From assembly GCF_014489515.1 (NCBI RefSeq), contig NZ_CP060782.1, positions 496,001 through 560,000 on the forward strand: 64,000 bases of DNA, read 5' to 3'. Of this stretch, positions 35,724 to 44,698 are shown in pieces. The DNA is from Sphingomonas sediminicola (GTDB lineage: Bacteria > Pseudomonadota > Alphaproteobacteria > Sphingomonadales > Sphingomonadaceae). The first letter of the stretch is position 1; every line of letters begins with the position of its first letter. The translations under genes and the position numbers were made by a program. The notes below the pieces were generated by a model. It was not told the DNA's origin. It did no database searches and was given only the letters and a program-made list of their open reading frames with translations.

Positions 35724-36422
35724 TTAGGCGCCCGCGATTTCCGTGCTGTCGATCTTGAGGCCCGGACCCATGGTCGAGCTGATCGCGATCTTCTTCACGA
35801 ACTTGCCCTTTGCGCCCGACGGCTTCGCCTTGACGATCGCGTCCATGAAGGCAGTGAAGTTCTCCTTGAGGTCGCCCTCGGAGAAGCTCGCCTTGCCGAT
35901 GCCGGCGTGGATGATGCCCGCCTTCTCGACGCGGAACTCGACCTGGCCCGACTTGGCGTCGGTGACGGCCTTGGTGACGTCCATGGTGACGGTGCCGAGC
36001 TTCGGGTTCGGCATCAGGCCCTTGGGGCCCAGCACCTTACCGAGGCGACCGACGACGCCCATCATATCCGGCGTCGCGATAACGCGGTCGAAATCGATCT
36101 GGCCGCCCTGGATGGTCTCCATCAAGTCCTCGGCTCCGACTACGTCGGCGCCCGCCTTGGTGGCTTCCTCTGCCTTCGCGCCCTTGGCGAAAACGGCGAC
36201 GCGGACGGTCTTGCCCGTGCCCTTCGGCAGGTTGACGACGCCACGGACCATCTGGTCGGCGTGGCGCGGGTCTACGCCGAGGTTGAGAGCAACTTCGACG
36301 GTCTCGTCGAACTTAGACGTGGCGTTCTGCTTCACCAGCGCCAGCGCCTCGTCCACCGCGTAGAACTTCTCGCGGTCGACCGAACCGGCCTGTGCCTTCT
36401 GCTTCTTGGTCTGCTTCGTCAT
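35724..36422 (-). CDS. rplA: 50S ribosomal protein L1
   Basis: 232 aa, normal length. Recognised by [40 protein letters not shown] and [14 protein letters not shown]. Binds 23S rRNA at the L1 stalk and represses its own operon in many bacteria. Starts three bases after the rplK stop, and is followed by a terminator rather than by rplJ. Confidence 0.98.
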   Translation of the reverse strand: MTKQTKKQKAQAGSVDREKFYAVDEALALVKQNATSKFDETVEVALNLGVDPRHADQMVRGVVNLPKGTGKTVRVAVFAKGAKAEEATKAGADVVGAEDLMETIQGGQIDFDRVIATPDMMGVVGRLGKVLGPKGLMPNPKLGTVTMDVTKAVTDAKSGQVEFRVEKAGIIHAGIGKASFSEGDLKENFTAFMDAIVKAKPSGAKGKFVKKIAISSTMGPGLKIDSTEIAGA

Positions 36423-36425
36423 GGC

Positions 36426-36857
36426 TTAGCCCTCCACAACCTGGAGGCCCATCGCGCGAGCGGAGCCTTCGATGATCTTCGTTGCCGCCTCGATGTCGTT
36501 GGCGTTGAGGTCCTTCATCTTGGCCTCGGCGATTTCAGCGAGCTTCGAGCGCTTGATGGTCCCCGCGCTGACCTTGCCCGGCTCCTTCGAGCCCGACTTG
36601 AGGTTCGCTGCCTTTTTCAGGAGGAAGCTCGCCGGCGGCGTCTTCGTCGTGAAGGAGAAGCTGCGGTCCGCATAGACGGTGATGACCGTCGGGATCGGGG
36701 CGCCCTTCTCGAGTTCCTGCGTGGCGGCGTTGAACGCCTTGCAGAATTCCATGATGTTCACGCCGCGCTGACCCAGCGCCGGACCGATCGGCGGCGACGG
36801 GTTCGCGATGCCCGCGGGCACCTGCAGCTTGATATAGCCTGTGATTTTCTTTGCCAT
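36426..36857 (-). CDS. rplK: 50S ribosomal protein L11
   Basis: 143 aa. [20 protein letters not shown] and [15 protein letters not shown] are the conserved N-terminal stretch; the C-terminal domain keeps [24 protein letters not shown] lies upstream of the ATG. It is the first gene of the rplKA unit and is separated from nusG by 3.9 kb. Confidence 0.98.
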   Translation of the reverse strand: MAKKITGYIKLQVPAGIANPSPPIGPALGQRGVNIMEFCKAFNAATQELEKGAPIPTVITVYADRSFSFTTKTPPASFLLKKAANLKSGSKEPGKVSAGTIKRSKLAEIAEAKMKDLNANDIEAATKIIEGSARAMGLQVVEG

Positions 36858-36983
36858 GTCACTCTCGTTTCAAGTTTAGCGGTCCAAGCGATCGCACGAG
36901 GCGACCTCCCGCAGCTTTTCCGATGATGTGTCGGAAGCCGGGGCCCATAGCAGATTGAGCCCGTGAAACAATGCCCGAGCGCT

Positions 36984-37902
36984 CTAGCGCTGGTCCTTGA
37001 ACTGCGGCGAGGGCTGCAATGCCCTGGCGATGGCGACCGCGCGAGCCGGCTCGATCGGCTTGGAGGGGTAGGCGTCCAGCACGATCGACGGGACCAGCCG
37101 CTGCGTCAGGTCGGAATAGGTGAAGCCGGGAAGGCCGTTTCGAGGACCGGTTGCCGCCACGATTGCGTCTACGTCGGCATCGGAAAATCCGAGCTCCGCC
37201 AGTCGCGGTCCGAGGAGCGCGCGCCGCCCGTCATCGTCCGGGCGGCCGAAGATCAGATGCTCGGCGGATCGGCGCTTAACTGCCGGATCGAGCGCTTCGT
37301 ACCGGTTCGTGCACATGATGACTGCCGCTGGCAGCCGCTCGTTCGCCAACCGGTCGACGCCCCGGATGAAGGCGTTGACGCCACTCACGTCCTCGTGGTG
37401 CATTTCGGCGGTCTCGCGGGACTGCGCGAGAGCATCGGCCTCGTCGACCAGGAGGATGACGGCTCCTTCGTTGCTGCCCTTCGCCTTCATCGCCGAAGCT
37501 TCCTTCACCGTGTAGTCGAAGGCGCCAGAGATGAGCTGCGTCATCTCTCCAACTTTGCCTTTCCCTCTCGCGGAAAGACTCAGGGCAGTAGGACGATGGC
37601 GATGTGCTCTTGTCGGGCGACTGCATCGCCGATTGTCTCCGCAATTTCGGTTTTGCCTGATCCAACGTCGCCCCGAGGATGACAAGGGGTGGCCGGTGAA
37701 GAACCGATTCAACCAGAAGCTTTGCACCCGGATGATGGTGATCGCCCCAGCGCCTCAGTCCCCGAGGGTTGACCAGCAGGGACAGGATCTTCGTCAGCTT
37801 GGCTTTGTGCTCATCCAGGCCAACCAGACGATCTAGTCGCTCGCGGGCCGTTGGATGCGGATAGGTCATCTTCCGCTCGAACAATGTCGCGAAGTCAATC
37901 AT
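36984..37902 (-). CDS. AAA+ ATPase, frame interrupted twice
   Basis: After restoring one base at each of two runs (plus-strand CCCC 37671-37674 and GGG 37583-37585) this is a 306 aa single AAA+ domain. Walker A is GGDVGSGKT (77-85), Walker B AVILLVDEADAL, sensor 1 VIMCTNRYEALD, and arginine-rich VKRRSAEHLIFGRP follows. The ATPase core layout recalls the Pch2/TRIP13-like group, but no HORMA or nucleotidyltransferase partner is nearby, so a role in defence or remodelling cannot be assigned. ATG 37902 starts it; the gene stands alone between rplK and a cupin. Confidence 0.7.
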
Positions 37903-38045
37903 GCTTTTCCGCCAAAACTGATTTGTGACTTCATATGGCTCCGCGGCCCAGATCGGCAATGGATTGACTACAAGAATCCAGCCTGTCGATGTGCGGCGTA
38001 TTCGTGGTATGATATTTCCGTGGGGCAACCACGGAGGCAAGCGCC

Positions 38046-38482
38046 ATGAGAAGGCTTGTACTTGTCGGTGTCGTTGCATTGCTTGCCGGATCCGCGGTTC
38101 ATACCGAGGCCAGGCCGGCGCTGACCTGGGGTCCGGCGCCGCCATCGCTCCCGAAAGGCGCGAAGCTCGCGGTCGTGTCAGGCGATCCGGGGCAGGCCGG
38201 GCCGTTCGTCATCCAGCTGAAGTTTCCGCCGGGTTATGCCGTCCCGCCGCATCGCCATCCGACGGATGAACATGTGACGGTGGTCCATGGCGCCCTGACG
38301 CTCGGGATGGGCCGGTGATGGATGAGGGCAGGAGAACGGTCCTGGGCCGAGGGGACTCGGCCGTCGCACCCGCCAACATGAACCACTATGCATCGACGAC
38401 CCAGGGCGCGACGGTGCAGATCAGCGCACGCGGTCCCTTCCAGATCACCTACGTGAATCCGGCAGACGATCCGCGGCTTTAG
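38046..38482 (+). CDS. Secreted cupin-domain protein, frame interrupted
   Basis: Signal peptide (RRLVLVGVVALLAGSAVHTE) and a single cupin domain. Cupin motif 1 reads PPGYAVPPHRHPTDEHVTVV with the His/His/Glu metal triad, and motif 2 lies after the break: VAPANMNHYASTTQGA supplies the fourth ligand. One base is missing in GGGCC (38309-38313); restored length 145 aa. Related proteins are small metal-binding periplasmic cupins. A G-rich site (CACGGAGGCAAGCGCC) precedes ATG 38046. Confidence 0.75.
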
Positions 38483-38497
38483 ATTAGTGGCGCCACG

Positions 38498-38761
38498 CTA
38501 GAGCGATCGTAGAAACTGCAGACCTGCTCGTCCCCCGGAGGCCCATCGTACCTCGCCCGCAAGCTTGCCGAGCACATCGTGTTGCAGAGTGATGACTTCC
38601 CCTACGTTGAAAGCGGCGGACGTCTGCAACTGGCACCCGTCTCTGGAGATGTCCGTGACCACCACCTTCTCCTCAAGGCCGTTGGCTCGAGACGCCAAGA
38701 TTTCAAGCGCAATGTCGCGGTGAAGCTCGCCTTCAGATGACGGGAAGTTGGCGTTCTGCAT
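38498..38761 (-). CDS. PilZ-domain protein
   Basis: 87 aa, one PilZ domain. The D/NxSxxG half of the c-di-GMP site is present (VVTDISRDGCQL). The N-terminal RxxxR is incomplete: the helix reads LHRDIALEILA with a single Arg, so c-di-GMP affinity may be low. AGGAACG precedes the ATG. It could link c-di-GMP to surface behaviour, and the pilus locus is near, but no direct connection shows in the sequence. Confidence 0.7.
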   Translation of the reverse strand: MQNANFPSSEGELHRDIALEILASRANGLEEKVVVTDISRDGCQLQTSAAFNVGEVITLQHDVLGKLAGEVRWASGGRAGLQFLRSL

Positions 38762-38941
38762 CGTCGTTCCTGATAAGTCCGAAGCTCAAACAGCATAGCG
38801 GAGGTCTATGTCTGTTCGAAGAAATGGCTTCGGCAAGTGCCGTTCTGGGACTCCGTTTCGAGCGATCTTGCACGGCCCGGTCTGCGCAACCTCCGCCTCC
38901 TGGGATCGTTTGAGCGTCCACAGGGGTGAATTGGAGGAAGT

Positions 38942-39139
38942 GTGGAGTACGTCGACGTCGCAAGCCTCGTCAGTTTTTTCGGGCTGTTTTTCGGCATCCT
39001 GATGTTGACCGGTGGGCTCTACGCCAGGCGTGGCGACAGGCTTCGCCACAGGGCGGGCGCGGCAGTGCTCGCGGGATTCACCGCCTTGCTCGGCCTGCTG
39101 GCGCTCGGCGCCGGATTTGTCGGCATTTTGCGGGGTTAA
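38942..39139 (+). CDS. Small two-helix membrane protein
   Basis: 65 aa from a GTG at 38942 with a strong GGAGGAA site. Two hydrophobic helices (LVSFFGLFFGILMLTGGLY and VLAGFTALLGLLALGAGFVG) joined by a short basic loop (ARRGDRLRHR). No family recognised. It precedes another membrane protein on the same strand and may share its transcript. Confidence 0.55.
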   Translation: MEYVDVASLVSFFGLFFGILMLTGGLYARRGDRLRHRAGAAVLAGFTALLGLLALGAGFVGILRG

Positions 39140-39194
39140 GAATCCGGCCACTTGGCCCGGACGCAGTGTCCGTATATCGGTAGTCATCAGTTCT

Positions 39195-39770
39195 TTGGGG
39201 GAGGGACTTACGAGAGCGGAACTCATCTTTGCGGCCGCCTATACCTTGTGCGCTCTCGTCGCGTTAAAGGCATCGAGGATGCGGTCGGACCCCGCCACCG
39301 CGGGCACGGCTCCATTCTGGCTACGGATCGCGATCGTGTGCGGCCTTTTCGCGCTGCTCAGGGCATTTGACGCTCAGATGGCGGTCAGCGCCGCTGTCCG
39401 CGATTTCTCGCATTCGGCCGGCCTGACGGACTGGAAGCGGCCGGGCCCGTACATCATGATCGCGGCGCTTCTCGCATTCGGCGCAGCCATAGTCGGCCTG
39501 TTCCTGTTCCGGTTCCGAACCCTGCACCGATCGGTGCCTCTGGGTGCCTTCGCAATCATCGTGCTGGCGCTTCTGGCGGTTGCGCATAGTGCATCGCTTC
39601 ATTTCACCAGCGTCGTGCTGCAAGCCATGATCGGCCCTTTAACGGTCAGCCGAATCATAGAGGCAGCATTGCTCTTGCTGCTTGGATATTCCGCGATCTG
39701 GTTCATCCGGGATGCCGGTCGACCGGAGCAAATCTTGGTTGCTGATCGAGGCCTTCCGTCCCAGAATTAG
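39195..39770 (+). CDS. Polytopic membrane protein of unknown function
   Basis: About 191 aa with five hydrophobic helices (LIFAAAYTLCALVAL, LRIAIVCGLFALLRAFDA, MIAALLAFGAAIVGLFLF, FAIIVLALLAVA, AALLLLLGYSAIWFI). The strong site GGGGGAGGG (39197-39205) is followed by no ATG, GTG or TTG at the right distance; TTG 39195 is used here only as the nearest in-frame candidate. A missing base near the start would explain this. No family recognised. Confidence 0.5.
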   Translation: MGEGLTRAELIFAAAYTLCALVALKASRMRSDPATAGTAPFWLRIAIVCGLFALLRAFDAQMAVSAAVRDFSHSAGLTDWKRPGPYIMIAALLAFGAAIVGLFLFRFRTLHRSVPLGAFAIIVLALLAVAHSASLHFTSVVLQAMIGPLTVSRIIEAALLLLLGYSAIWFIRDAGRPEQILVADRGLPSQN

Positions 39771-39992
39771 ACATGATCGCTTACTGCTGATTTCAGGCGA
39801 TGACGTCGCCACGATTCAGGTGTAAAATCAAGTTGTTGCTTCACGAACATTGTGGAGGCGATGGTGAACGCGATCATGGCCGTGGCAATGACGGCAAACG
39901 AGGTCTGTGCGAGCTTCAGAAAACTGAAGAGGCACGGCCGACCAATGAGCAACGGGACGAAGCGGCGATAGGCTGCTGAAAGCCTGGACATC
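39767..39992 (-). CDS. Possible small membrane protein
   Basis: 75 aa from ATG 39992 with one hydrophobic helix (SFAVIATAMIAFTIASTMF) between basic ends. Its stop overlaps the convergent gene's stop by two bases. No ribosome site is visible and no family is recognised, so this is a weak call. Confidence 0.35.
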
Positions 39993-40121
39993 GCGAACCG
40001 ACGCGCGATGCGCGGTTGCAGCACTGAATCCTGAAACGAAACGCGCCGAATTTCCGACGGTTAACTCGCTTGGGTTAATGTGTTAGTTAAGCTGTAATCG
40101 ACGATAGTCCGGGGGGAGACC

Positions 40122-40700
40122 ATGAGATCGAGAATGCTGCACGCCGCCGTTGCGGCGGCGCTGATGTGCACCGGCACCGCGTCTCGCGCCGCGGATTTCA
40201 TTTTCACATTCGGAACCGACTCTTCCGATCCGATCCTCAACAATGCCGTTGCCGGAACAGTGACCGGACGGATCCTCGGTCTGCCGGATGACGGCACGGC
40301 AGCTGCGATCCAGGTTCTGATCGACAGCTATTCGCCCGACGGGTCGCTAGCCTATCCGATCGACGCAACCTCTTGGTTCTCGCAATTCGAAAATTCATTC
40401 ACAGTGGATGGCGGAGTGATCATTGCCGCGGCATTCCACGCGGACAACGACTTCTTCAGCCCGTCGCTCGACCGGCTCTACATTAATATTCCCATCTATG
40501 GGTCGGGCGGCACGAACTACGCGTCGCTGGGCTCGAACAACGGAACCTCCATCTGGAACAATCAGGGTTTCGGCGCAGTCACGTTCACCCGGATTGACGG
40601 GGCCGTTCCGGAGCCGGCCACCTGGGCGCTGATGTTGCTTGGTTTTGGTGCGGCTGGAATGGCTTTGCGCCGGAAGCGCGCTCAACTGGCGATCGCCTGA
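40122..40700 (+). CDS. PEPxxWA-CTERM sorting domain protein
   Basis: 192 aa. Signal peptide (HAAVAAALMCTGTASRA), a beta-rich, Asp/Ser/Gly-rich exported domain of unknown fold, and the C-terminal sorting signal VPEPATWALMLLGFGAAGMA followed by RRKR. The signal is recognised by an exosortase, which ties the protein to exopolysaccharide-associated surface display; no exosortase gene is in view. Ends 12 bases before a terminator shared with nusG. Confidence 0.9.
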   Translation: MRSRMLHAAVAAALMCTGTASRAADFIFTFGTDSSDPILNNAVAGTVTGRILGLPDDGTAAAIQVLIDSYSPDGSLAYPIDATSWFSQFENSFTVDGGVIIAAAFHADNDFFSPSLDRLYINIPIYGSGGTNYASLGSNNGTSIWNNQGFGAVTFTRIDGAVPEPATWALMLLGFGAAGMALRRKRAQLAIA

Positions 40701-40712
40701 CGCGAGCATAAA

Positions 40713-40736
40713 AAAGGGCCGCCGAAGCGGCCCTTT
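40713..40736. terminator. Bidirectional terminator between the PEP-CTERM gene and nusG
   Basis: Perfect 10-bp stem AAAGGGCCGC / GCGGCCCTTT with loop CGAA. Read on the minus strand a run of T (TTTTTTATG) follows, ending the secE-nusG transcript; on the plus strand the tail is weaker. Confidence 0.85.
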
Positions 40737-40758
40737 ATGAATTCGGGATCGACTAGTC

Positions 40759-41298
40759 TTACTTGACGCGTTCGACCTGTTCGAACTCAAGCTCGACCGG
40801 CGTAGCGCGGCCGAAGATCGAAACGGACACCTTGACGCGGCCGCGGTCGAAATCCAGCTCTTCGACGACGCCGTTGAAGCTTGCGAACGGACCGTCGAGG
40901 ACTTTCACCGCATCGCCGATCTCGTAATCGACCTTGACCTGCGCCTTCGGTGCGGCGTGGGCGGCTTCCTCCTTCGTCGAAAGGATGCGCGTGGCTTCCG
41001 CTTCGGTGATCGGCTGCGGCTTTCCGCCGGGGCCAAGGAAGCCGGTGACCTTCGGCGTGTTCTTGACGAGGTGATAGACCTGGTCGTTCATCGCCAGCTT
41101 GGCGAGGACGTAGCCGGGGAAGAACTTGCGGTCCGACGTGACCTTCTTGCCGCGGCGGATCTCGGTGACCTTCTCGGTCGGGACTTCGACGGCTTCGACC
41201 TGGCTTTCGAGGCCGAGGCGCGTGGCTTCGGACAGGATTGCGTCCTTCACCTTGTTCTCGAAGCCCGAATAGGCGTGGATGATATACCAACGGGACAT
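40759..41298 (-). CDS. nusG: Transcription termination/antitermination factor NusG
   Basis: 179 aa, standard length. NGN domain opens RWYIIHAYSGFENKVKDAI and includes RKFFPGYVLAKLAMND; the KOW domain at the end has VKVLDGPFASFNGVVEELD. It links RNA polymerase to Rho or the ribosome. Follows secE by 26 bases on the minus strand. Confidence 0.98.
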   Translation of the reverse strand: MSRWYIIHAYSGFENKVKDAILSEATRLGLESQVEAVEVPTEKVTEIRRGKKVTSDRKFFPGYVLAKLAMNDQVYHLVKNTPKVTGFLGPGGKPQPITEAEATRILSTKEEAAHAAPKAQVKVDYEIGDAVKVLDGPFASFNGVVEELDFDRGRVKVSVSIFGRATPVELEFEQVERVK

Positions 41299-41324
41299 GA
41301 TGCTTGCGGTTTCCCTGTTTCGCG

Positions 41325-41522
41325 TCAGCCGACGAGGCCGAGCAGGAAGCGGACGATCGCGCTGAAGAACGAATCGACCGCGAAGAAGAAGAGGGCGAGC
41401 AGCGCCGTCATGATCAGCACCATGATCCCGGTGCGGACAGTTTCGTTCCAGGTCGGCCACACGACCTTGGAAGCCTCGCTGCGCACCTGCCGGATGAATT
41501 CGCCTGGTGAGGTCTTGGCCAC
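41325..41522 (-). CDS. secE: Preprotein translocase subunit SecE
   Basis: 65 aa short-form SecE: an amphipathic helix (PGEFIRQVRSEASKVVWPTW with the conserved VVWPT) and one membrane helix (GIMVLIMTALLALFFFAVDS). GTG start at 41522. Part of the SecYEG channel. Lies between the Trp tRNA gene and nusG, the usual order. Confidence 0.97.
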   Translation of the reverse strand: MAKTSPGEFIRQVRSEASKVVWPTWNETVRTGIMVLIMTALLALFFFAVDSFFSAIVRFLLGLVG

Positions 41523-41619
41523 CTGAGATTTACCTCTTCGAGATAGAAAAACGCTCCGCGAACCCGAAGGCCGGCGGAGCTGAAAGCGACTTAGCGATAC
41601 CGCCTCGAGTCTTCAAGGC

Positions 41620-41695
41620 TGGCAGGAGTGGAGGGACTCGAACCCACGGCCCTCGGTTTTGGAGACCGATGCTCTACCAACTGAGCTACACTCCT
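41620..41695 (-). tRNA. tRNA-Trp (CCA anticodon)
   Basis: 76 bases including an encoded 3' CCA. On the minus strand the acceptor stem pairs AGGAGTG with CACTCCT. The D arm reads GCTCAGTTGGTAGAGC, the anticodon loop TCTCCAAA gives anticodon CCA, and the T arm carries GGTTCGAGTCC. It precedes secE, the common bacterial position for tRNA-Trp. Confidence 0.97.
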
Positions 41696-41745
41696 GCGGC
41701 CGGGCAGCGACTTATGCGGCGAACGGCGGACGCGCAAGGGCGCGG

Positions 41746-42186
41746 TCAGTCAATTATCTTGCGCAGGGTTCGGACCATGAAGGCGGTCGACCAGCCGATG
41801 AGCACGAAGCCGATCAGCGATTCGAGTGCGCCGACCAGCCGCCATTCCTCGGCGAAGTTGGATGCAGCCGTACCGAGCGTCGCGTAGCAGGACGCGGAGT
41901 AATAGAGCGCCTCTTCCATGGACCGGAGCGCGCCGACGTATCGAAAGAAGACCGCGAAAATCAGGATTTCGATGAAGTGCAGCACGAAGAGAAGCAGGCC
42001 GTAGGTTCCCATCAGCGCGGCCGCGCGAAGACCGAACTCGTTGGGAATCGATCTCTCGTCGTGAAGGTGCAGCGCCCTCGAAATGCCGACCAGGCCGGAG
42101 CTGTGGATGAGGACCATAAGCAGGACGAAGCCCGCAACCGCAGCGAGTTGCAGGCCGAGATCGACGACGATCACTTCATCAGACAA
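41746..42186 (-). CDS. Two-helix ion-channel protein (Ion_trans_2-like)
   Basis: 146 aa with four hydrophobic stretches, the last two enclosing a pore-like loop (ALYYSASCYATLGTAASNF) as in two-TM potassium channels. The selectivity filter position reads TLGTA rather than TVGYG, so potassium selectivity is doubtful. No cytosolic regulatory domain is attached. Single gene. Confidence 0.65.
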   Translation of the reverse strand: MSDEVIVVDLGLQLAAVAGFVLLMVLIHSSGLVGISRALHLHDERSIPNEFGLRAAALMGTYGLLLFVLHFIEILIFAVFFRYVGALRSMEEALYYSASCYATLGTAASNFAEEWRLVGALESLIGFVLIGWSTAFMVRTLRKIID

Positions 42187-42238
42187 AGCCTCGCTCCTTC
42201 AGCCGAGCAGGCTCAACGCGAGACGCCTGCGGTTGTTC

Positions 42239-44056
42239 TCAGGCGGCGATGTCGAAGGGCTGGATTTCACCCGACAGATAGAGATTGCGCGCCTTGGTCC
42301 GCGACAGCTTGCCCGAGCTCGTGCGCGGCAGAGACCTCGGCGGAACGAGCTCGACGATCGGCGTGATGCCGGTGATCGCACGGACGCGCTCGCGGATGTC
42401 GTCGCGAAGACGGCCGCGCTCGGTCGGATCGGACACGCGGCAATGGACGAGAACGGCGGGCGTTTCTTCGCCTGACGGCCCGGTGATCGCGAAGGCCGCG
42501 ATGTCGCCGGACTTGAAGCCGGGCAATTGCTCGACCGCCCACTCGATATCCTGCGGCCAGTGGTTGCGGCCGTTGATGATGATCATGTCCTTGGCGCGGC
42601 CGACGATGAAGATGTAGCCGTCGGACATGTAGCCCATGTCACCGGTATCCAGCCAATTGTCCTTGAGGCAGGCCTCGGTCGCTTCCGGGTCGCGGTAATA
42701 GCTATGCATGACCGAGGTGCCGCGGACGAATACTCGTCCGATGTCGCGGTCGTGGAGGACGTTGCCGTCTTCGCCTCGGATCTCGATCTCCATGCCTTCG
42801 ACCGGCTTGCCGCAGTTGACGATAGCACGATAGCGGCGGGGGCGACCGTCAGCGCCGCTGGCTCCGCCATTGAGCACTGTTTCTTCGACCAGCTCGAGAC
42901 GAATGCCTTCGCCGGGCGGCATGAGCGAAACCGCCAGCGTGGCTTCGGCTAGGCCGTAGCTCGGGCAGAAGGCCGATGCTTGGAAGCCCGCGTCCGCGAA
43001 TGCGTCCACGAACGCCTGCATGACGTCGGGACGGATCATGTCGGCGCCGTTGCCGGCGATCCGCCAGCGCGACAGGTCGAACCGGTCTTCGGCGCGCGTC
43101 TGCGAAGACATGCGGCGGGCGCAAATGTCGTAGCCGAAGGTCGGCGAATAGCTGACGCTGGTGCCTGGATTGCGAGTGATCATGTCGAGCCAGGCAAGGG
43201 GCCGGCGCGCGAAATCTTCCGTCTTCAGGTAGTCGACGGACATCTGCATCGCCATCGGCGAGAGCATGCAGCCGACGAGGCCCATGTCGTGGTACCAGGG
43301 GAGCCACGAAATGCAGCGATCGCTGTCGAGCACCTGCAGGCCAATTCCGTGAGCGCGAAGGTTCGACAGGAGCTGGCGGTGGGTAACGGCGACGCCGTGC
43401 GGGAAGCGGGTCGATCCGCTCGAATACTGGAGGTAGGCGACCTCATCCGCATCGGGGAGCGGAAGCTCGGCGGTGCCGACTTCGATTTCTGAGAGGCTGT
43501 CCCAGTCGCGCGCGGGCACGCCACGGTCGGTGCCGGCCTCATCCGCATAAGTGAGCAATTCAGGCGCGCAGAGGAAGAGCGACGGGTCGCTGCTCGCGAG
43601 CATCACCTTCAGCTGTTCAACATAGGCTTCACGACCGCCAAAGCTGGTCGGCAGCGGGAGGGGAACAGGCCAAAGGCCCGCGTAGACTGCGCCGAAGAAG
43701 CATGCCGCGAAATCCGCGCCGGTCTCGGCCACGAGCGCAACCCGGTCGCCAGGCTTCAGGCCCATTGCGATGAAGCGCTGCGCATGGGCGAGCGAATCCT
43801 CGCGCAGATCCGAGTACGGATAAGAGCGCTTGAGCTGACCTCGAGCATCGTGGAAATTCATTCCGCGGCGGCCCCGGGCGGCATAGTCTAGAGCCTCGCC
43901 AAGCGTCGCGAAGTCCGCGATGCGGCGGGGTTCTGCGTCCAAAGTCGCGGTAGCGCCTGCAGGAGCGAGGTCGGCTACGATCGTGGTGTTCCGGTCGAGC
44001 AAGCCTTCACCCTGGTCGTTAAATGCCCGCCAAAAGGCGCGGCGGAACTCCCGCAT
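42239..44056 (-). CDS. Fatty acyl-AMP ligase (FAAL)
   Basis: About 605 aa adenylating enzyme. The ATP loop is YLQYSSGSTRFPHGVAVTH, with WLPWYHDMGLVGCML and SFGLAEATL-like CPSYGLAEATLAVSL following. The end has VGRAKDMIIINGRNHWPQDI and PRTSSGKLSRTK, the final lysine of the ligase family. The segment between the two halves carries the FAAL-type insertion. FAALs activate fatty acids and pass them to acyl carrier or PKS/NRPS proteins, but none is adjacent. ATG 44056 is used; a TTG at 44107 would add 17 residues but abuts the recX start. Confidence 0.85.
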   Translation of the reverse strand: MREFRRAFWRAFNDQGEGLLDRNTTIVADLAPAGATATLDAEPRRIADFATLGEALDYAARGRRGMNFHDARGQLKRSYPYSDLREDSLAHAQRFIAMGLKPGDRVALVAETGADFAACFFGAVYAGLWPVPLPLPTSFGGREAYVEQLKVMLASSDPSLFLCAPELLTYADEAGTDRGVPARDWDSLSEIEVGTAELPLPDADEVAYLQYSSGSTRFPHGVAVTHRQLLSNLRAHGIGLQVLDSDRCISWLPWYHDMGLVGCMLSPMAMQMSVDYLKTEDFARRPLAWLDMITRNPGTSVSYSPTFGYDICARRMSSQTRAEDRFDLSRWRIAGNGADMIRPDVMQAFVDAFADAGFQASAFCPSYGLAEATLAVSLMPPGEGIRLELVEETVLNGGASGADGRPRRYRAIVNCGKPVEGMEIEIRGEDGNVLHDRDIGRVFVRGTSVMHSYYRDPEATEACLKDNWLDTGDMGYMSDGYIFIVGRAKDMIIINGRNHWPQDIEWAVEQLPGFKSGDIAAFAITGPSGEETPAVLVHCRVSDPTERGRLRDDIRERVRAITGITPIVELVPPRSLPRTSSGKLSRTKARNLYLSGEIQPFDIAA

Positions 44057-44106
44057 CGCTGCGGGCCGGGTTGTAGTGGTGTGCGAGTGTGGCACAATTT
44101 GGGCCA

Positions 44107-44658
44107 ATGTACGCTCGCAAGTCCGCCAGACCGCGCAAGCCGCTGAACGGAGAGCGGCTTCATGAGCTTGCTCTTTTCTATCTCGGCAAGTTCGCGACCA
44201 CCCGCGCGAAGCTCAGCACATACCTGAACCGCAAGGTTCGAGAGCGGGGCTGGGAAGGCGAGGGGCCGCCCGAAATCGAACGGTTGGTGGAGCGCCTGGC
44301 TGCGAGCGGGCTGATTGATGACGCCGCCTACGCGCTTTCCAAGTCCCGATCCCTGTCTGAGAGAGGTTATGGCGCGTCACGGGTCCGCCAGTCCCTCCGG
44401 ATGGCCGGAGTCGAAGAAGAGGACGGCGCTGCAGCCCGTGAACTGGCCGCAGAGGAAGCCGCGGCGGCGGCTCTGCGCTTTGCCCGACGAAGGCGCATAG
44501 GGCCTTTTGCGGATGGAATTCCTGAGCGAAAAGAGCGAGAAAGGGCTTTGGCGGCGATGATCCGCGCCGGACACAGCTTTGAGCTGGCCCGCAAGGTAGT
44601 CGACGCTGAGCCGGGTAGCGAGATCGACCTTGAAGAACTTCGCGAGAAAGGTAGTTAA
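44107..44658 (+). CDS. recX: Regulatory protein RecX
   Basis: 183 aa RecX family, a RecA modulator made of tandem three-helix repeats. ALFYLGKFATTRAKLSTYLN and ERLVERLAASGLIDDAAYAL ... SRSLSERGYGASRVRQSL are typical. A low-complexity EEAAAAALRF stretch is present. recA is not nearby. ATG 44107 is divergent to the FAAL gene with little or no space between, so promoters must lie inside or overlap. Confidence 0.85.
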   Translation: MYARKSARPRKPLNGERLHELALFYLGKFATTRAKLSTYLNRKVRERGWEGEGPPEIERLVERLAASGLIDDAAYALSKSRSLSERGYGASRVRQSLRMAGVEEEDGAAARELAAEEAAAAALRFARRRRIGPFADGIPERKERERALAAMIRAGHSFELARKVVDAEPGSEIDLEELREKGS

Positions 44659-44698
44659 GTCGGTTTCCCGACACTCTGACACATGTTAGTGGAGCGTT

